From Actinokineospora enzanensis DSM 44649 (lineage in GTDB: Bacteria; Actinomycetota; Actinomycetes; Mycobacteriales; Pseudonocardiaceae), in the NCBI RefSeq assembly GCF_000374445.1, contig NZ_KB894408.1:116892-180891 (forward strand): 64,000 nucleotides of DNA, read 5' to 3'. Positions 27,559 through 35,258 of the stretch are shown here, piece after piece. Below the pieces are notes generated by a model, which saw only the letters and a list, made by a program, of their open reading frames with translations, had not been told where the DNA came from and ran no database searches. Both the position numbers and the translations under genes were made by a program. The stretch's first letter is position 1, and the number at the start of each line of letters is the position of its first letter.

Positions 27559-27606
27559 CTTCCCACGGACTGGACTTCCCACATGACGGGAAAGTAGTAT
27601 CGAGAC
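27559..27606. promoter_or_regulatory. leuCD / iclR divergent control region
   Basis: CTTCCCAC occurs twice (27559-27566, 27575-27582) and GGGAAAG (27588-27594) is inverted to the second copy, making an imperfect palindrome around 27575-27594. TAGTAT (27595-27600) is a -10 six bases before the regulator's GTG. NdgR-type IclR regulators bind such divergent leuCD promoters, so these are candidate operators. Confidence 0.5.
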
Positions 27607-28308
27607 GTGGGACAGCATAGCGGCATCGGAGTTCTGGACAAGGCAATGGCCGTACTGCAGGCGGTGGCCAAGGAGCCCTGTGGCCTGGCCGAGCTCTGCA
27701 CCAAGACCGGCCTGCCCAGGGCGACCGCGCACCGGTTGGCCGTCGGCCTGGAAGTGCATCGCCTGCTGCGCAGGGGAAGCGACGGCCGCTGGCGGCCCGG
27801 CACGGCACTGGCCGAGCTGGCGGGCGGCGCGACCGACCCCCTGTTGGACGCGGCGACGGCGGTTCTCCCCCGACTACGGGACCGCACCGGCGAAAGCGTC
27901 CAGCTCTACCGCCGCGACGGCCTGCACAGAATCTGCGTCTGCTCGGCCGAACCCCCCAGCGGCCTGCGCGACACCGTCCCGGTGGGCGCCCGCCTCCCGA
28001 TGACCGCGGGCTCCGGCGCCAAGGTCCTGGCCGCCTGGGCCGACGCCGCCACCCAACGCAGCCTCCTCACCGACGCCGTCTTCGGCGAACGCGCCCTACT
28101 GGAGGTCCGCCGCCGAGGCTGGGCCCAATCCGTAGCCGAACGCGAACCCGGCGTCGCCTCAGTCTCCGCCCCGGTACGCGACGCCTCCGGCGCCGTAGTC
28201 GCAGCCGTCTCCGTCTCCGGCCCCATCGACCGCATGGGCCGCCGCCCCGGCGCCCGCTGGGCCGCCGACCTCCTAGCCGCCGCCGACGCTCTGCAGAATC
28301 GTTTGTAG
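27607..28308 (+). CDS. IclR family regulator of leuCD (NdgR-like)
   Basis: A 233-residue regulator. N-terminal winged helix-turn-helix at ~10-60 (AVLQAVAKEPCGLAELCTKT, LPRATAHRLAVGLE), then the IclR effector domain (~75-230; VPVGARLPMTAGSGAKVL, AAVSVSGPIDRM). Conserved next to leuC in actinobacteria; the streptomycete orthologue NdgR controls leucine, methionine and cysteine genes. Leaderless start: TAGTAT lies 6 bases before the GTG. Confidence 0.88.
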   Translation: MGQHSGIGVLDKAMAVLQAVAKEPCGLAELCTKTGLPRATAHRLAVGLEVHRLLRRGSDGRWRPGTALAELAGGATDPLLDAATAVLPRLRDRTGESVQLYRRDGLHRICVCSAEPPSGLRDTVPVGARLPMTAGSGAKVLAAWADAATQRSLLTDAVFGERALLEVRRRGWAQSVAEREPGVASVSAPVRDASGAVVAAVSVSGPIDRMGRRPGARWAADLLAAADALQNRL

Positions 28309-28464
28309 TCCCGCCACCCACCCCCTCATCCCCGCCCGGCACGGTCCCCCACCTGACACCGCACACCTCACCACCGCGTCAGGAACCCACCGAGCCAAGC
28401 CACACCACCCCGGCAAAACACCGACCTATCCCCCACCCCCCAATTCCCCACCCCACCCTCCCCC

Positions 28465-28495
28465 AACGCCCGCCCACCCGGCGGGCGTTTCTTTT
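28465..28495 (+). terminator. Intrinsic terminator downstream of the IclR gene
   Basis: 10-bp stem AACGCCCGCC / GGCGGGCGTT, 5-base loop, then TCTTTT. About 155 bases after the stop codon. Confidence 0.75.
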
Positions 28496-28813
28496 ACCCA
28501 CCCCTACCCCACTCCAGCCCCACCCGATACCGAATTAACAACCACCACCCCACCACTCCAGACCGCGCGCAAAAACACACGACCTCAAGCGAAGCGAAGA
28601 GGAACCCGAGAAGATGCGATGCGATGAGGTGCACCGAGATGAGAAACCCTTGAGCGAAGCGAAAAGGCCCGCTGGTTCACGGCTTGCGTGCACAGGGCTC
28701 GCCAGGGTGAGGAGCTAGCACCGTGGGGGGTCTGGGGGCTCGGCCCCCAGAGACAATGACGAAGAAAGACCTGCGAGGACGCCCCAGCGTCCGAGCAGGC
28801 CTCTCCACTTTCG
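28496..28813. other. Non-coding spacer with a 9-bp hairpin
   Basis: Contains two copies of GCGAAGCGAA near 28588 and 28655, and a hairpin TCTGGGGGC-TCG-GCCCCCAGA at 28731-28751 that could terminate the tRNA transcripts on the minus strand. This hairpin type is a candidate dispersed palindrome. No gene was recognised. Confidence 0.4.
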
Positions 28814-28886
28814 TAGCCCCGACGGGATTCGAACCCGCGCTACCGCCTTGAGAGGGCGGCGTCCTAGGCCGCTAGACGACGGGGCC
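28814..28886 (-). tRNA. tRNA-Glu (CTC)
   Basis: 73 bases on the minus strand. Acceptor GGCCCCG/CGGGGCT (one G-U), anticodon stem CCGCC/GGCGG with loop CTCTCAA and anticodon CTC, T-arm with GGTTCGAATC. No CCA is encoded. Confidence 0.95.
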
Positions 28887-28952
28887 AGGAACTTTCATTC
28901 TCTTGTGTTTCTTGCTGCAGAGACTCTAGCAGACTGCTTTTGGGCCTCTACG

Positions 28953-29024
28953 CTGGGGTACCAGGACTCGAACCTAGACTAACTGAACCAGAATCAGTCG
29001 TGCTGCCAATTACACCATACCCCA
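28953..29024 (-). tRNA. tRNA-Gln (CTG)
   Basis: 72 bases on the minus strand. Acceptor TGGGGTA/TACCCCA with discriminator G, anticodon stem ACTGA/TCAGT with anticodon CTG, T-arm GGTTCGAGTCC. Lies 66 bases upstream of tRNA-Glu, probably one transcript. No CCA encoded. Confidence 0.95.
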
Positions 29025-29127
29025 CTGGTCGCGCCGTTCAGCCGCTCCGCGCCTCGGGGCGGGAGTGGCTGTCCTGCGTGCCGTGGAAGATGTTAGACCA
29101 CAGCCCCGCTGATCGAGAAATCGGGCC

Positions 29128-29934
29128 CTAGGCACGCGGGGTGGGCAGGGGAGAACCGCTGGTCACCGTCGGTGTGCGGTACTCGGTGACGAGGAGGGCG
29201 GGCAGGTCGGCGAGGGAGTCGACGACCGGGATGCCGGGGTCGGCCGGGTGGCCGGTGTGCGCGCGGTCGAGCCACAGACCGTGCAGTCCGGCGGCGCGGG
29301 CGCCGCGCGCGTCGAGGTCGAGGCGGTCGCCGATGTGGGCGGTGCGGTCGGGCGCGGTGCCCAGCCGGGCGCAGGCGGTGTGGAAGATCACGGGGTCGGG
29401 TTTGGCGGCGCCGAGCTCGCCCGCGCTGATCACGGTGTCGAAGAACCGGCCGATGCCGAGTCCGGCCAGGCGCTCGCGTTGCCGGGGGGCGGAGGCGTTG
29501 GTGACGGCGGCGAGCCGGAAGCCCGCCGCGCGCAGCCAGTCCAGGCAGGGCAGTACGTCGGCGAACAGCCTGCAGGACCCGATGGCCTGGGCGAGTCTGC
29601 GGTTCTCCAGCGCGGCGATGGTGGCGTCGTCGAGGTGGGTGCCGAGGCAGGCGAGGAATGCCTTGGTGCGGGTGTGCCGCATGGCGTCGTAGTCGAGCAG
29701 GCCCGAGACCACGAGCGCGCTGTGCTCCTCGGTGACGCGCTGCCAGGTGTCCCACTGGTCGTCGCGGCCGATCAGGACCGAGAGGGCGGCGCGGGCCGAG
29801 CCGGTGAAGTCGACGAGGGTGTCGTCGATGTCCAGGCAGAGTGCCTCGACCACGGGCGGGAGGGGTTGCGGGATCGCTCGCGCCGGCGCGTAAGTGATCG
29901 AAGTGGACGGTGCGGGCACGAGCGCGGAAGTCAT
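29128..29934 (-). CDS. HAD-superfamily hydrolase
   Basis: A 268-residue protein. HAD motif I CLDIDDTLVDF (~33-43), motif II AVTNAS (~144), motif III KPDP (~181), motif IV IGDRLDLDARGARAAGL (~203-219). The first ~28 residues are a non-conserved extension. A phosphatase of unknown small-molecule substrate. The upstream region lacks a clear Shine-Dalgarno site. Confidence 0.85.
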   Translation of the reverse strand: MTSALVPAPSTSITYAPARAIPQPLPPVVEALCLDIDDTLVDFTGSARAALSVLIGRDDQWDTWQRVTEEHSALVVSGLLDYDAMRHTRTKAFLACLGTHLDDATIAALENRRLAQAIGSCRLFADVLPCLDWLRAAGFRLAAVTNASAPRQRERLAGLGIGRFFDTVISAGELGAAKPDPVIFHTACARLGTAPDRTAHIGDRLDLDARGARAAGLHGLWLDRAHTGHPADPGIPVVDSLADLPALLVTEYRTPTVTSGSPLPTPRA

Positions 29935-30554
29935 CCAGCGAGGCTAGAACTCGGGATGGCTCCGGCGATTCGTCTGCCCAGGTGATGTTTGGGCTTCTGA
30001 CACGGTCAAGCGCGCGGGTTTGCGACATGGCGAAACTGAGGTGTATCGCGGGTTCTCGCATCTCCGTTACGACACCCCGGTTTTCGCAATCGGGTGAGAG
30101 TGCGATCACGACCGTGCGGTGCCGTGCCCCGACTTCCGGGGGAACACTGTACGGGGCGTGGTCGCCGGGCCCGTGGCGTGGGAAACCTTGCGCGGCACGG
30201 GTCTCCGCCCGGAGCACGGGGGCGACGGTGCGTGATTCCCCGGTCGCCACGGGGATCCACGCCGTCCACCGACCCAGGGGGTGAACCCCGGTAAAGGAAG
30301 CGCAACATCGGCATCGCGTCGGTGAAACCCGGCCGGACGACCGTTCTGTCCACTGTGGTCAGCCGGACCACCAGGCACGCGCCGCGCGCTCGACCATCTC
30401 GGTGTTCGAGACGATCTGCGCGACCGGGTCGCGCGTGGACAGTTTCCGCCCGCCGCGACAGCGCGGCGGGGAGCGCCGAACCCTTGGCCCGATCGGCGGA
30501 TCCGCCCGGTGGGCGGCTTGACCGGGGCCGGTCGCCGGTTGCATCCTGAGCTTA
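29935..30554. other. Gene-free interval, ~620 bases
   Basis: Between HAD (minus) and the FAD oxidoreductase (plus). Open frames on both strands are compositional and show no domain; no RNA or repeat was recognised except the operator-like palindrome at its right end. Confidence 0.35.
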
Positions 30555-30570
30555 TTCAACTACCGTTGAA
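30555..30570. promoter_or_regulatory. Candidate operator TTCAAC-N4-GTTGAA
   Basis: A perfect 6-bp inverted repeat with a 4-base spacer in an AT-richer patch 29 bases upstream of the FAD oxidoreductase start. The form resembles TetR- or MarR-type operators. No regulator gene is adjacent. Confidence 0.45.
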
Positions 30571-30598
30571 ATCTGGCTGGGCGATCCTGGGAGGGGCA

Positions 30599-31840
30599 AT
30601 GTCGGGCGGGGCGATCTCGGAGAGCACGACGGTGTGCGTGGTGGGCGGCGGACCGGCGGGGATGGTGCTCGGCCTGCTGCTGGCGCGGGCCGGGGTGGCG
30701 GTGACGGTGCTGGAGAAGCACGCGGACTTCCTGCGCGACTTCCGCGGCGACACCGTGCACCCGCCGACCCTGGACCTGCTGGACGACCTCGGTCTCGGCC
30801 CGGCGTTCCGCGCGCTGCCGCAGAGCCGCGTCACCGAGGTCCAGGTCCCGTTCCGCGGCGGCACGCTGCGCGTGGCCGACCTGTCCGCGCTCCCGGCCCC
30901 GAACAACTACGTGGCGATGGTGCCGCAGTGGGACTTCCTCGACCTGCTGGCCGACGCCGCCGCCAGGGAACCGGCGTTCACGCTGCGCATGCGCACGGCC
31001 GCGACCGCCCTGCGGTGGTCCGGTGACCGGGTGGTGGGCGTCGACTACCGCACGGAGGCGGGGGAAACCGGCACCGTCACCGCCGACCTGGTGGTGGCCT
31101 GCGACGGCCGCGGCTCCCTGCTGCGCGACGCCGCCCACCTGCACCCCCGGTCGTTCCCCACACCGATGGACGTGTGGTGGTACCGCCTGCCCCGGCACGA
31201 GGAAGACCCGTCCGGCATCGTCGGCGTCATCAGCTCGGCCCGCGCCGCGGTGCTGATCGACCGCGGCGACTACTGGCAGGTGGCCACCCTCATCCGCAAG
31301 GGCTCCGACCCACAGGCCCGCCGCTCCCCGGTCACCGACATGCTGCGCGACGTCACCTCCGCCGCCCCCTGGCTGGCCGACCGCGTGACCGCCGTCGCCT
31401 CCTGGGACGACGTGAAGACCCTGGACGTCAAGCTCGACCGGCTCCCCCGCTGGCACCTGCCCGGCCTGCTCTGCCTCGGCGACGCCGCACACGCGATGTC
31501 CCCGGTCGGCGGCGTCGGCATCAACCTGGCCGTACAGGACGCGGTGGCCGCCGCCCGCCTGTTGGCCGCGCCCCTGCGCGCGGGCACGCTGTCCACATCG
31601 GACCTGGCCCGCGTCCGGCGCCGCCGCCTCCTGCCGACCCTCGCGGTCCAGACCCTGCAACGCGTCCTGCACGCCAGGGCCTTGCGTCCCGCCCTGGAGG
31701 GAAAGGTGGAGATCGCCCGCGGCAAGGTGCCCCTGCCGCTGCGCCTGCTGACCCGCCTGCCGCTGCTGCGCAGGCTGCCCGCCCAGATCATCGGCCGGGG
31801 CCTGTTCACCGAACCCACACCGACATTCGCCCGACGGTGA
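30599..31840 (+). CDS. FAD-dependent aromatic-hydroxylase-type monooxygenase
   Basis: A 413-residue flavoprotein of the PHBH/UbiH group. The dinucleotide fold GGGPAGMVLGLLLARAG is at ~15-31, the DG motif VACDGRGSLLR near 165-175, and the GD motif CLGDAAHAMSPVGGVGINLA near 294-313. The protein hydroxylates or otherwise oxidises an unknown substrate using NAD(P)H and O2. GGGAGGGG precedes the ATG. Singleton gene with its own operator-like palindrome; substrate unknown. Confidence 0.83.
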   Translation: MSGGAISESTTVCVVGGGPAGMVLGLLLARAGVAVTVLEKHADFLRDFRGDTVHPPTLDLLDDLGLGPAFRALPQSRVTEVQVPFRGGTLRVADLSALPAPNNYVAMVPQWDFLDLLADAAAREPAFTLRMRTAATALRWSGDRVVGVDYRTEAGETGTVTADLVVACDGRGSLLRDAAHLHPRSFPTPMDVWWYRLPRHEEDPSGIVGVISSARAAVLIDRGDYWQVATLIRKGSDPQARRSPVTDMLRDVTSAAPWLADRVTAVASWDDVKTLDVKLDRLPRWHLPGLLCLGDAAHAMSPVGGVGINLAVQDAVAAARLLAAPLRAGTLSTSDLARVRRRRLLPTLAVQTLQRVLHARALRPALEGKVEIARGKVPLPLRLLTRLPLLRRLPAQIIGRGLFTEPTPTFARR

Positions 31841-32406
31841 GGTCGGTGGCTGTCCGGTTCGCGCAGCTGTCAAGCGCCACAACGAAACCAGGGCCCCTGT
31901 CCACTTCCCGCACGGTCAAGCGCCCTCGACGAACACGGGGAAGGCGCTGCCCCGGGATGTGGACATCCAGGCTGCACGGCCGCGAAGTCCACCCGTCCGG
32001 GGCGGCACCGCCCGACGCACATTCCGCTCGCGGTCGGTTCGAGCCGTGTTCAAGAGGCGCGGGGATGAATCCGGACGAGTTCCCCAATGGGTCGCAGGCA
32101 AGATCGACAATTCGCCGCGGCGCACATCCGGGCCCATCGAGTTCGCGCCCCGCGGCGGCCTGAACACCTGCCGGGAATGCGGACGACTCCCGCCGAGAAC
32201 CCGCCGCCCGAAAAAAGACCGCGCAAATCAAGATCATTCCCTCGCGCGCGCCCCGCCCTCCCCAGGGGCTTGAGGTCCTAGGCCGTTTCGGGAGCTGTCA
32301 AGCAGGGGTCAGGGATGGGTGTGGATGGATTCGGGGGATGTGGACAACCAGATCCGCAGGTCGACGGAACGCCCATCGGTATTCCCACCTGGTCGGGTGA
32401 TGGGAC
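31841..32406. other. Gene-free interval, ~570 bases
   Basis: No convincing coding frame, RNA or repeat found. It lies between convergent genes (FAD oxidoreductase and the FAH-family gene). Confidence 0.35.
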
Positions 32407-32435
32407 CGGCCGCGGCCCCGAAGGAGCCGCGGCCG
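32407..32435 (-). terminator. Terminator after the FAH-family gene
   Basis: Perfect 10-bp stem CGGCCGCGGC / GCCGCGGCCG, 9-base loop, 16 bases after the stop codon; no U-tract. Confidence 0.65.
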
Positions 32436-32450
32436 TCCACACGGGAGTGA

Positions 32451-33221
32451 TCAGCGGTTGGCGACGGTGTTGGTCAGCGTGCCGAGACCCTCGATGGTCA
32501 CCGACACCGACTGCCCGGCCGTGAGCGGGCCGACGCCCGCCGGGGTGCCGGTCAGGATGACATCGCCGGGGAGCAGTGTCATCACCCGCGACACCCATTC
32601 GACCAGGGTCGGGATGTCGTGGATCAGCTGCGAGGTGCGGGAGTCCTGTTTGACCTCACCGTCCAGTGTGGTCCGGATCGACAGGTCAGCCGCCTGCACC
32701 CCGGTGGTGATCCACGGGCCCAGCGGGCAGAACGTGTCGTGGCCCTTGGCGCGGGTCCACTGGCCGTCGGCCTGTTGCTGGTCGCGGGCCGTCACGTCGT
32801 TGGCGATGGTGTAGCCGAGGATGACGTCGGCCGCCTTCGCCGCGGGCACGTCCCGGCACGGCATGCCGATGACCACGGCCAACTCGCCCTCGTAGTCCAC
32901 TCGGGACGACTCGGCCGGGAGCTTGATCGCGGCTCCGGGGCCGATCACCGAGGTGGACGGTTTCATGAAGATGACCGGGGTGGCCGGGGCCTCCTGGCCC
33001 ATCTCCCTGGCGTGATCGGCGTAGTTCTTGCCGACGCAGAGGATCTTGCTTGGCAGGATCGGCGCCAGCAGCCGGGTGTCGGCCAGCGGCCACCGCCTAC
33101 CGGTGAACGTCGGGGTGCCGAACGGGTGCTCGGCGACCTCGACCGCGACCTCCGCGCCTTCGTCCCCCTCGACGGTGACGAACGCGACTCCTTCTGGATG
33201 GGCAATTCGAGCGATACGCAC
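32451..33221 (-). CDS. Fumarylacetoacetate hydrolase family protein
   Basis: A 256-residue protein. ILCVGKNYADHAREMG (~60-75) and KPSTSVIGPG (~86-95), VDYEGELAVVIG (~107-118) and TGTPAGVGPL (~231-240) are the FAH-fold metal-binding and substrate motifs; an N-terminal DUF2437-type segment precedes them. The position next to the tRNA pair and leuB matches Rv2993c of M. tuberculosis. Members include oxaloacetate decarboxylase/tautomerase and acylpyruvase, so function is not settled. GTG at 33221 chosen; TAGGCT at 33229-33234 is 7 bases upstream, but the gene also follows cimA by 10 bases and may be in its operon. Confidence 0.82.
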   Translation of the reverse strand: MRIARIAHPEGVAFVTVEGDEGAEVAVEVAEHPFGTPTFTGRRWPLADTRLLAPILPSKILCVGKNYADHAREMGQEAPATPVIFMKPSTSVIGPGAAIKLPAESSRVDYEGELAVVIGMPCRDVPAAKAADVILGYTIANDVTARDQQQADGQWTRAKGHDTFCPLGPWITTGVQAADLSIRTTLDGEVKQDSRTSQLIHDIPTLVEWVSRVMTLLPGDVILTGTPAGVGPLTAGQSVSVTIEGLGTLTNTVANR

Positions 33222-33231
33222 GGGCACCAGC

Positions 33232-34896
33232 CTAACGACTCGCGGTGACCTGGCCGACACGCATGGCCTTGTGCGCCAGCGCGTCGCACAGGGCCAGCCA
33301 GCTGGCCTCGACGATGTTGCCGTGCACACCCACCGTGGTCCATTCACGTTCCCGGTCGGTGGACTGCACGAGCACCCGCGTCACCGCGTCGGTGCCGTGC
33401 TCCACCGTGCGCGAGCCCGCCCCGCCCGAGGTCAGGATGCGGACCTTGTAGTCGGTCAGCTCGACCTCGTCCAGCCACGGCAGGTGCGGCAGCAGCGCGC
33501 GGCGCAGCGCGGCGTCGAGCGCGTGCACCGGGCCGTTGCCCTCCGCGGTCGCGATGACGCGCTGCCCGTCGACGCGCACCTTCACCGTCGCCTCGGACAC
33601 CACCGCGCCGTCCTGGCGGTGGTCCAGGATGACCCGGTACGACTCCAGCTCGAACGGCACCACCGGGTCGGTCGCGGCCGGGTCCAGGCCCGCGATCTCG
33701 CCGCGCAGCAGCAGCTCGAACGAGGCGTCCGCGGCCTCGAACGACCAGCCGCGCGCCTCCAACTCCTTCACCTTGCGCAGTGCGTTGGTGACGGCTTCTG
33801 GCTTGCCGGCCAGGTCGACCCCGAGCTCGTGTCCCTTGAGCTCCAGGCTGGCCCGGCCGGCCATCTCGGTGACCAGCACCCGCATGTCGTTGCCGACGGT
33901 GGCCGGATCGATGTGGTTGTACAGCTCCGGGTCCACCTTGATCGCGCTCGCGTGCAGGCCCGCCTTGTGGGCGAAGGCCGACGACCCGACATAGGCCTGG
34001 TGGGTGTCGGGTGCGATGTTGGCGAGTTCGGCAAGGGCATGGGAGACCCGGGTGAGCTCGGCAGGCGTGCCGGTGGGCAGCACCTGGAGGCCGAGCTTGG
34101 TCACGAGATTGCCGATCACGGCGAACAGGTCGGCGTTACCGGCCCGCTCCCCGTAACCGTTCGCGGTGCACTGGACGTGGCTCGCGCCCGCCTGCACAGC
34201 CGCGACACTGTTGGCCACCGCGCAGGACGTGTCGTCCTGGCAGTGGATGCCCACCCGGAAGCCGGTGCGGGCGATGACCTCGCGGACGGTGTCCGCCAGG
34301 CCGAGCGGCAGCTGGCCGCCGTTGGTGTCGCAGAGCACGACCACGTCCGCGCCCGCCTCCGCCGCCGCGGTGAGCACCCGCAGCGAGCAGTCGGGGTCGA
34401 AGGCGTAGCCGTCGAAGAAGTGCTCGGCGTCGAGGAACACCCGGCGCCCCTCCCCGACCAGGAAGCCGACCGTGTCGCGCACCATCTCCACGGCCTCGGC
34501 GACGTCGGTGCGCAGCGCGCGCTCGATGTGCCTGCGGTCGGACTTGGCCACCAGCGTCACCACCGGCGCCTGCGCGTCCAGCAGCGCGCGGACCTGCGGG
34601 TCCTGGGCCGCCGTGCTGCCCGCGCGCCGGGTGGAGCCGAACGCGACCAGGGCCGCGTGCCGCAGTTCCAGCTCACCCGCCGCCGCGCGGGCGAAGAACT
34701 CGGTGTCCTTGGGCAGCGCGCCCGGCCAGCCGCCCTCGATGAACCCGACACCCAGGCCGTCCAGCAGGCGCGCCACGGCGAGCTTGTCGGCGACCGAGTA
34801 GGAGACGCCCTCGCGCTGCGCGCCGTCGCGCAGGGTCGTGTCGTACACGTGGAACGTGTCGCCGAGGGGGGTGCCTGCCGGACTGGTGCGAGTCAC
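33232..34896 (-). CDS. cimA: (R)-citramalate synthase
   Basis: A 554-residue protein. YDTTLRDGAQREGVSYS (~18-34) is the DRE-TIM active-site start; HFFDGYAFD (~160-168), LCDTNGGQLP (~189-198) and HCQDDTSCAVANSVAAVQAG (~219-238) continue the barrel. The ~130-residue C-terminal LeuA_dimer domain is the allosteric part. It condenses pyruvate and acetyl-CoA into citramalate, entering isoleucine synthesis with LeuCD and LeuB instead of threonine dehydratase. AAGGAG is 7 bases before the GTG. Expression is controlled by the attenuator at 35018-35119. The DRE-TIM group also contains 2-isopropylmalate synthase; the FIEGGWPGALPKD motif favours citramalate synthase. Confidence 0.9.
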   Translation of the reverse strand: MTRTSPAGTPLGDTFHVYDTTLRDGAQREGVSYSVADKLAVARLLDGLGVGFIEGGWPGALPKDTEFFARAAAGELELRHAALVAFGSTRRAGSTAAQDPQVRALLDAQAPVVTLVAKSDRRHIERALRTDVAEAVEMVRDTVGFLVGEGRRVFLDAEHFFDGYAFDPDCSLRVLTAAAEAGADVVVLCDTNGGQLPLGLADTVREVIARTGFRVGIHCQDDTSCAVANSVAAVQAGASHVQCTANGYGERAGNADLFAVIGNLVTKLGLQVLPTGTPAELTRVSHALAELANIAPDTHQAYVGSSAFAHKAGLHASAIKVDPELYNHIDPATVGNDMRVLVTEMAGRASLELKGHELGVDLAGKPEAVTNALRKVKELEARGWSFEAADASFELLLRGEIAGLDPAATDPVVPFELESYRVILDHRQDGAVVSEATVKVRVDGQRVIATAEGNGPVHALDAALRRALLPHLPWLDEVELTDYKVRILTSGGAGSRTVEHGTDAVTRVLVQSTDREREWTTVGVHGNIVEASWLALCDALAHKAMRVGQVTASR

Positions 34897-34940
34897 GGGT
34901 CTGCTCCTTGGGAGGGGTCAAGTCTGCGGTAGGGCGGGTG

Positions 34941-34999
34941 GGTGGATAGGCACTGCACGGGTAGGGCGGTGGATAGGCACTGCACGGGTAGGGCGGTGG
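34941..34999. repeat. Tandem 27-bp duplication in the cimA leader
   Basis: Two exact copies of a 27-base unit (starting GGTGGATAGGCAC, ending GGGTAGGGC) at 34941-34967 and 34968-34994, plus five bases of a third. It lies between the attenuator terminator and the cimA Shine-Dalgarno sequence. Confidence 0.85.
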
Positions 35000-35017
35000 C
35001 GTGGGAAGCGGCGCCGG

Positions 35018-35119
35018 AAAACAAAAAGACCCCCCGCGGGTGCGAGAGGTCTGCGCGCTGGGCTTCGGTCGAAGCTACCCAGCGCGCTCGTCGATAATGA
35101 TCACGACGGAGGCGGCCAT
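35018..35119 (-). promoter_or_regulatory. Transcription attenuator of cimA
   Basis: Minus-strand leader RNA. A leader peptide (35075-35119) has consecutive Val-Val-Ile-Ile-Ile codons. After it come a strong hairpin (GCGCGCTGGG / CCCAGCGCGC, 35053-35087, with an inner GCTTCG/CGAAGC stem overlapping the leader's end) and an intrinsic terminator (AGACCTC / GGGGGTCT, 35027-35052, followed by TTTTTGTTTT on the minus strand). The arrangement is classic amino-acid attenuation: scarcity of Ile or Val stalls the ribosome on these codons and lets the RNA avoid the terminator. Confidence 0.8.
35075..35119 (-). CDS. cimA leader peptide MAASVVIIIDERAG
   Basis: A 14-codon ORF whose stop lies inside the hairpin. 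It has Val x2 and Ile x3 in a row, the expected regulatory codons for a branched-chain amino acid operon. Upstream CAGTAT lies 6 bases before the ATG, suggesting leaderless translation. Confidence 0.7.
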   Translation of the reverse strand: MAASVVIIIDERAG

Positions 35120-35207
35120 GCCGCGATACTGGCACACCGCGCGCGGCCGGGTCCACTCCACGGACCGCGACTCCCACCATGTGGGTGGCGTTATCGGCGG
35201 TGAACGC

Positions 35208-35240
35208 CGACGGCCGCCCCGGTTCGCGGGGCGGCCGTCG
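35208..35240 (-). terminator. Terminator after leuB
   Basis: Perfect 13-bp stem CGACGGCCGCCCC / GGGGCGGCCGTCG with a 7-base loop, 18 bases after leuB. It separates leuB from the cimA leader, so cimA has its own promoter. Confidence 0.75.
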
Positions 35241-35258
35241 GTGCGAAACGCCTGGTGG

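Noticed and set aside
28814-29024. Phage or integrative-element attachment at the tRNA pair
   Set aside because: No integrase and no repeated tRNA 3' end are visible in the window.
30006-30371. 121-residue minus-strand frame in the 29.9-30.6 kb spacer
   Set aside because: No domain, no Shine-Dalgarno, contradictory frames on the other strand.
31806-32237. 143-residue minus-strand frame overlapping the end of the FAD oxidoreductase
   Set aside because: Pro/Arg/Gly-rich, no family similarity, overlaps a well-supported gene.
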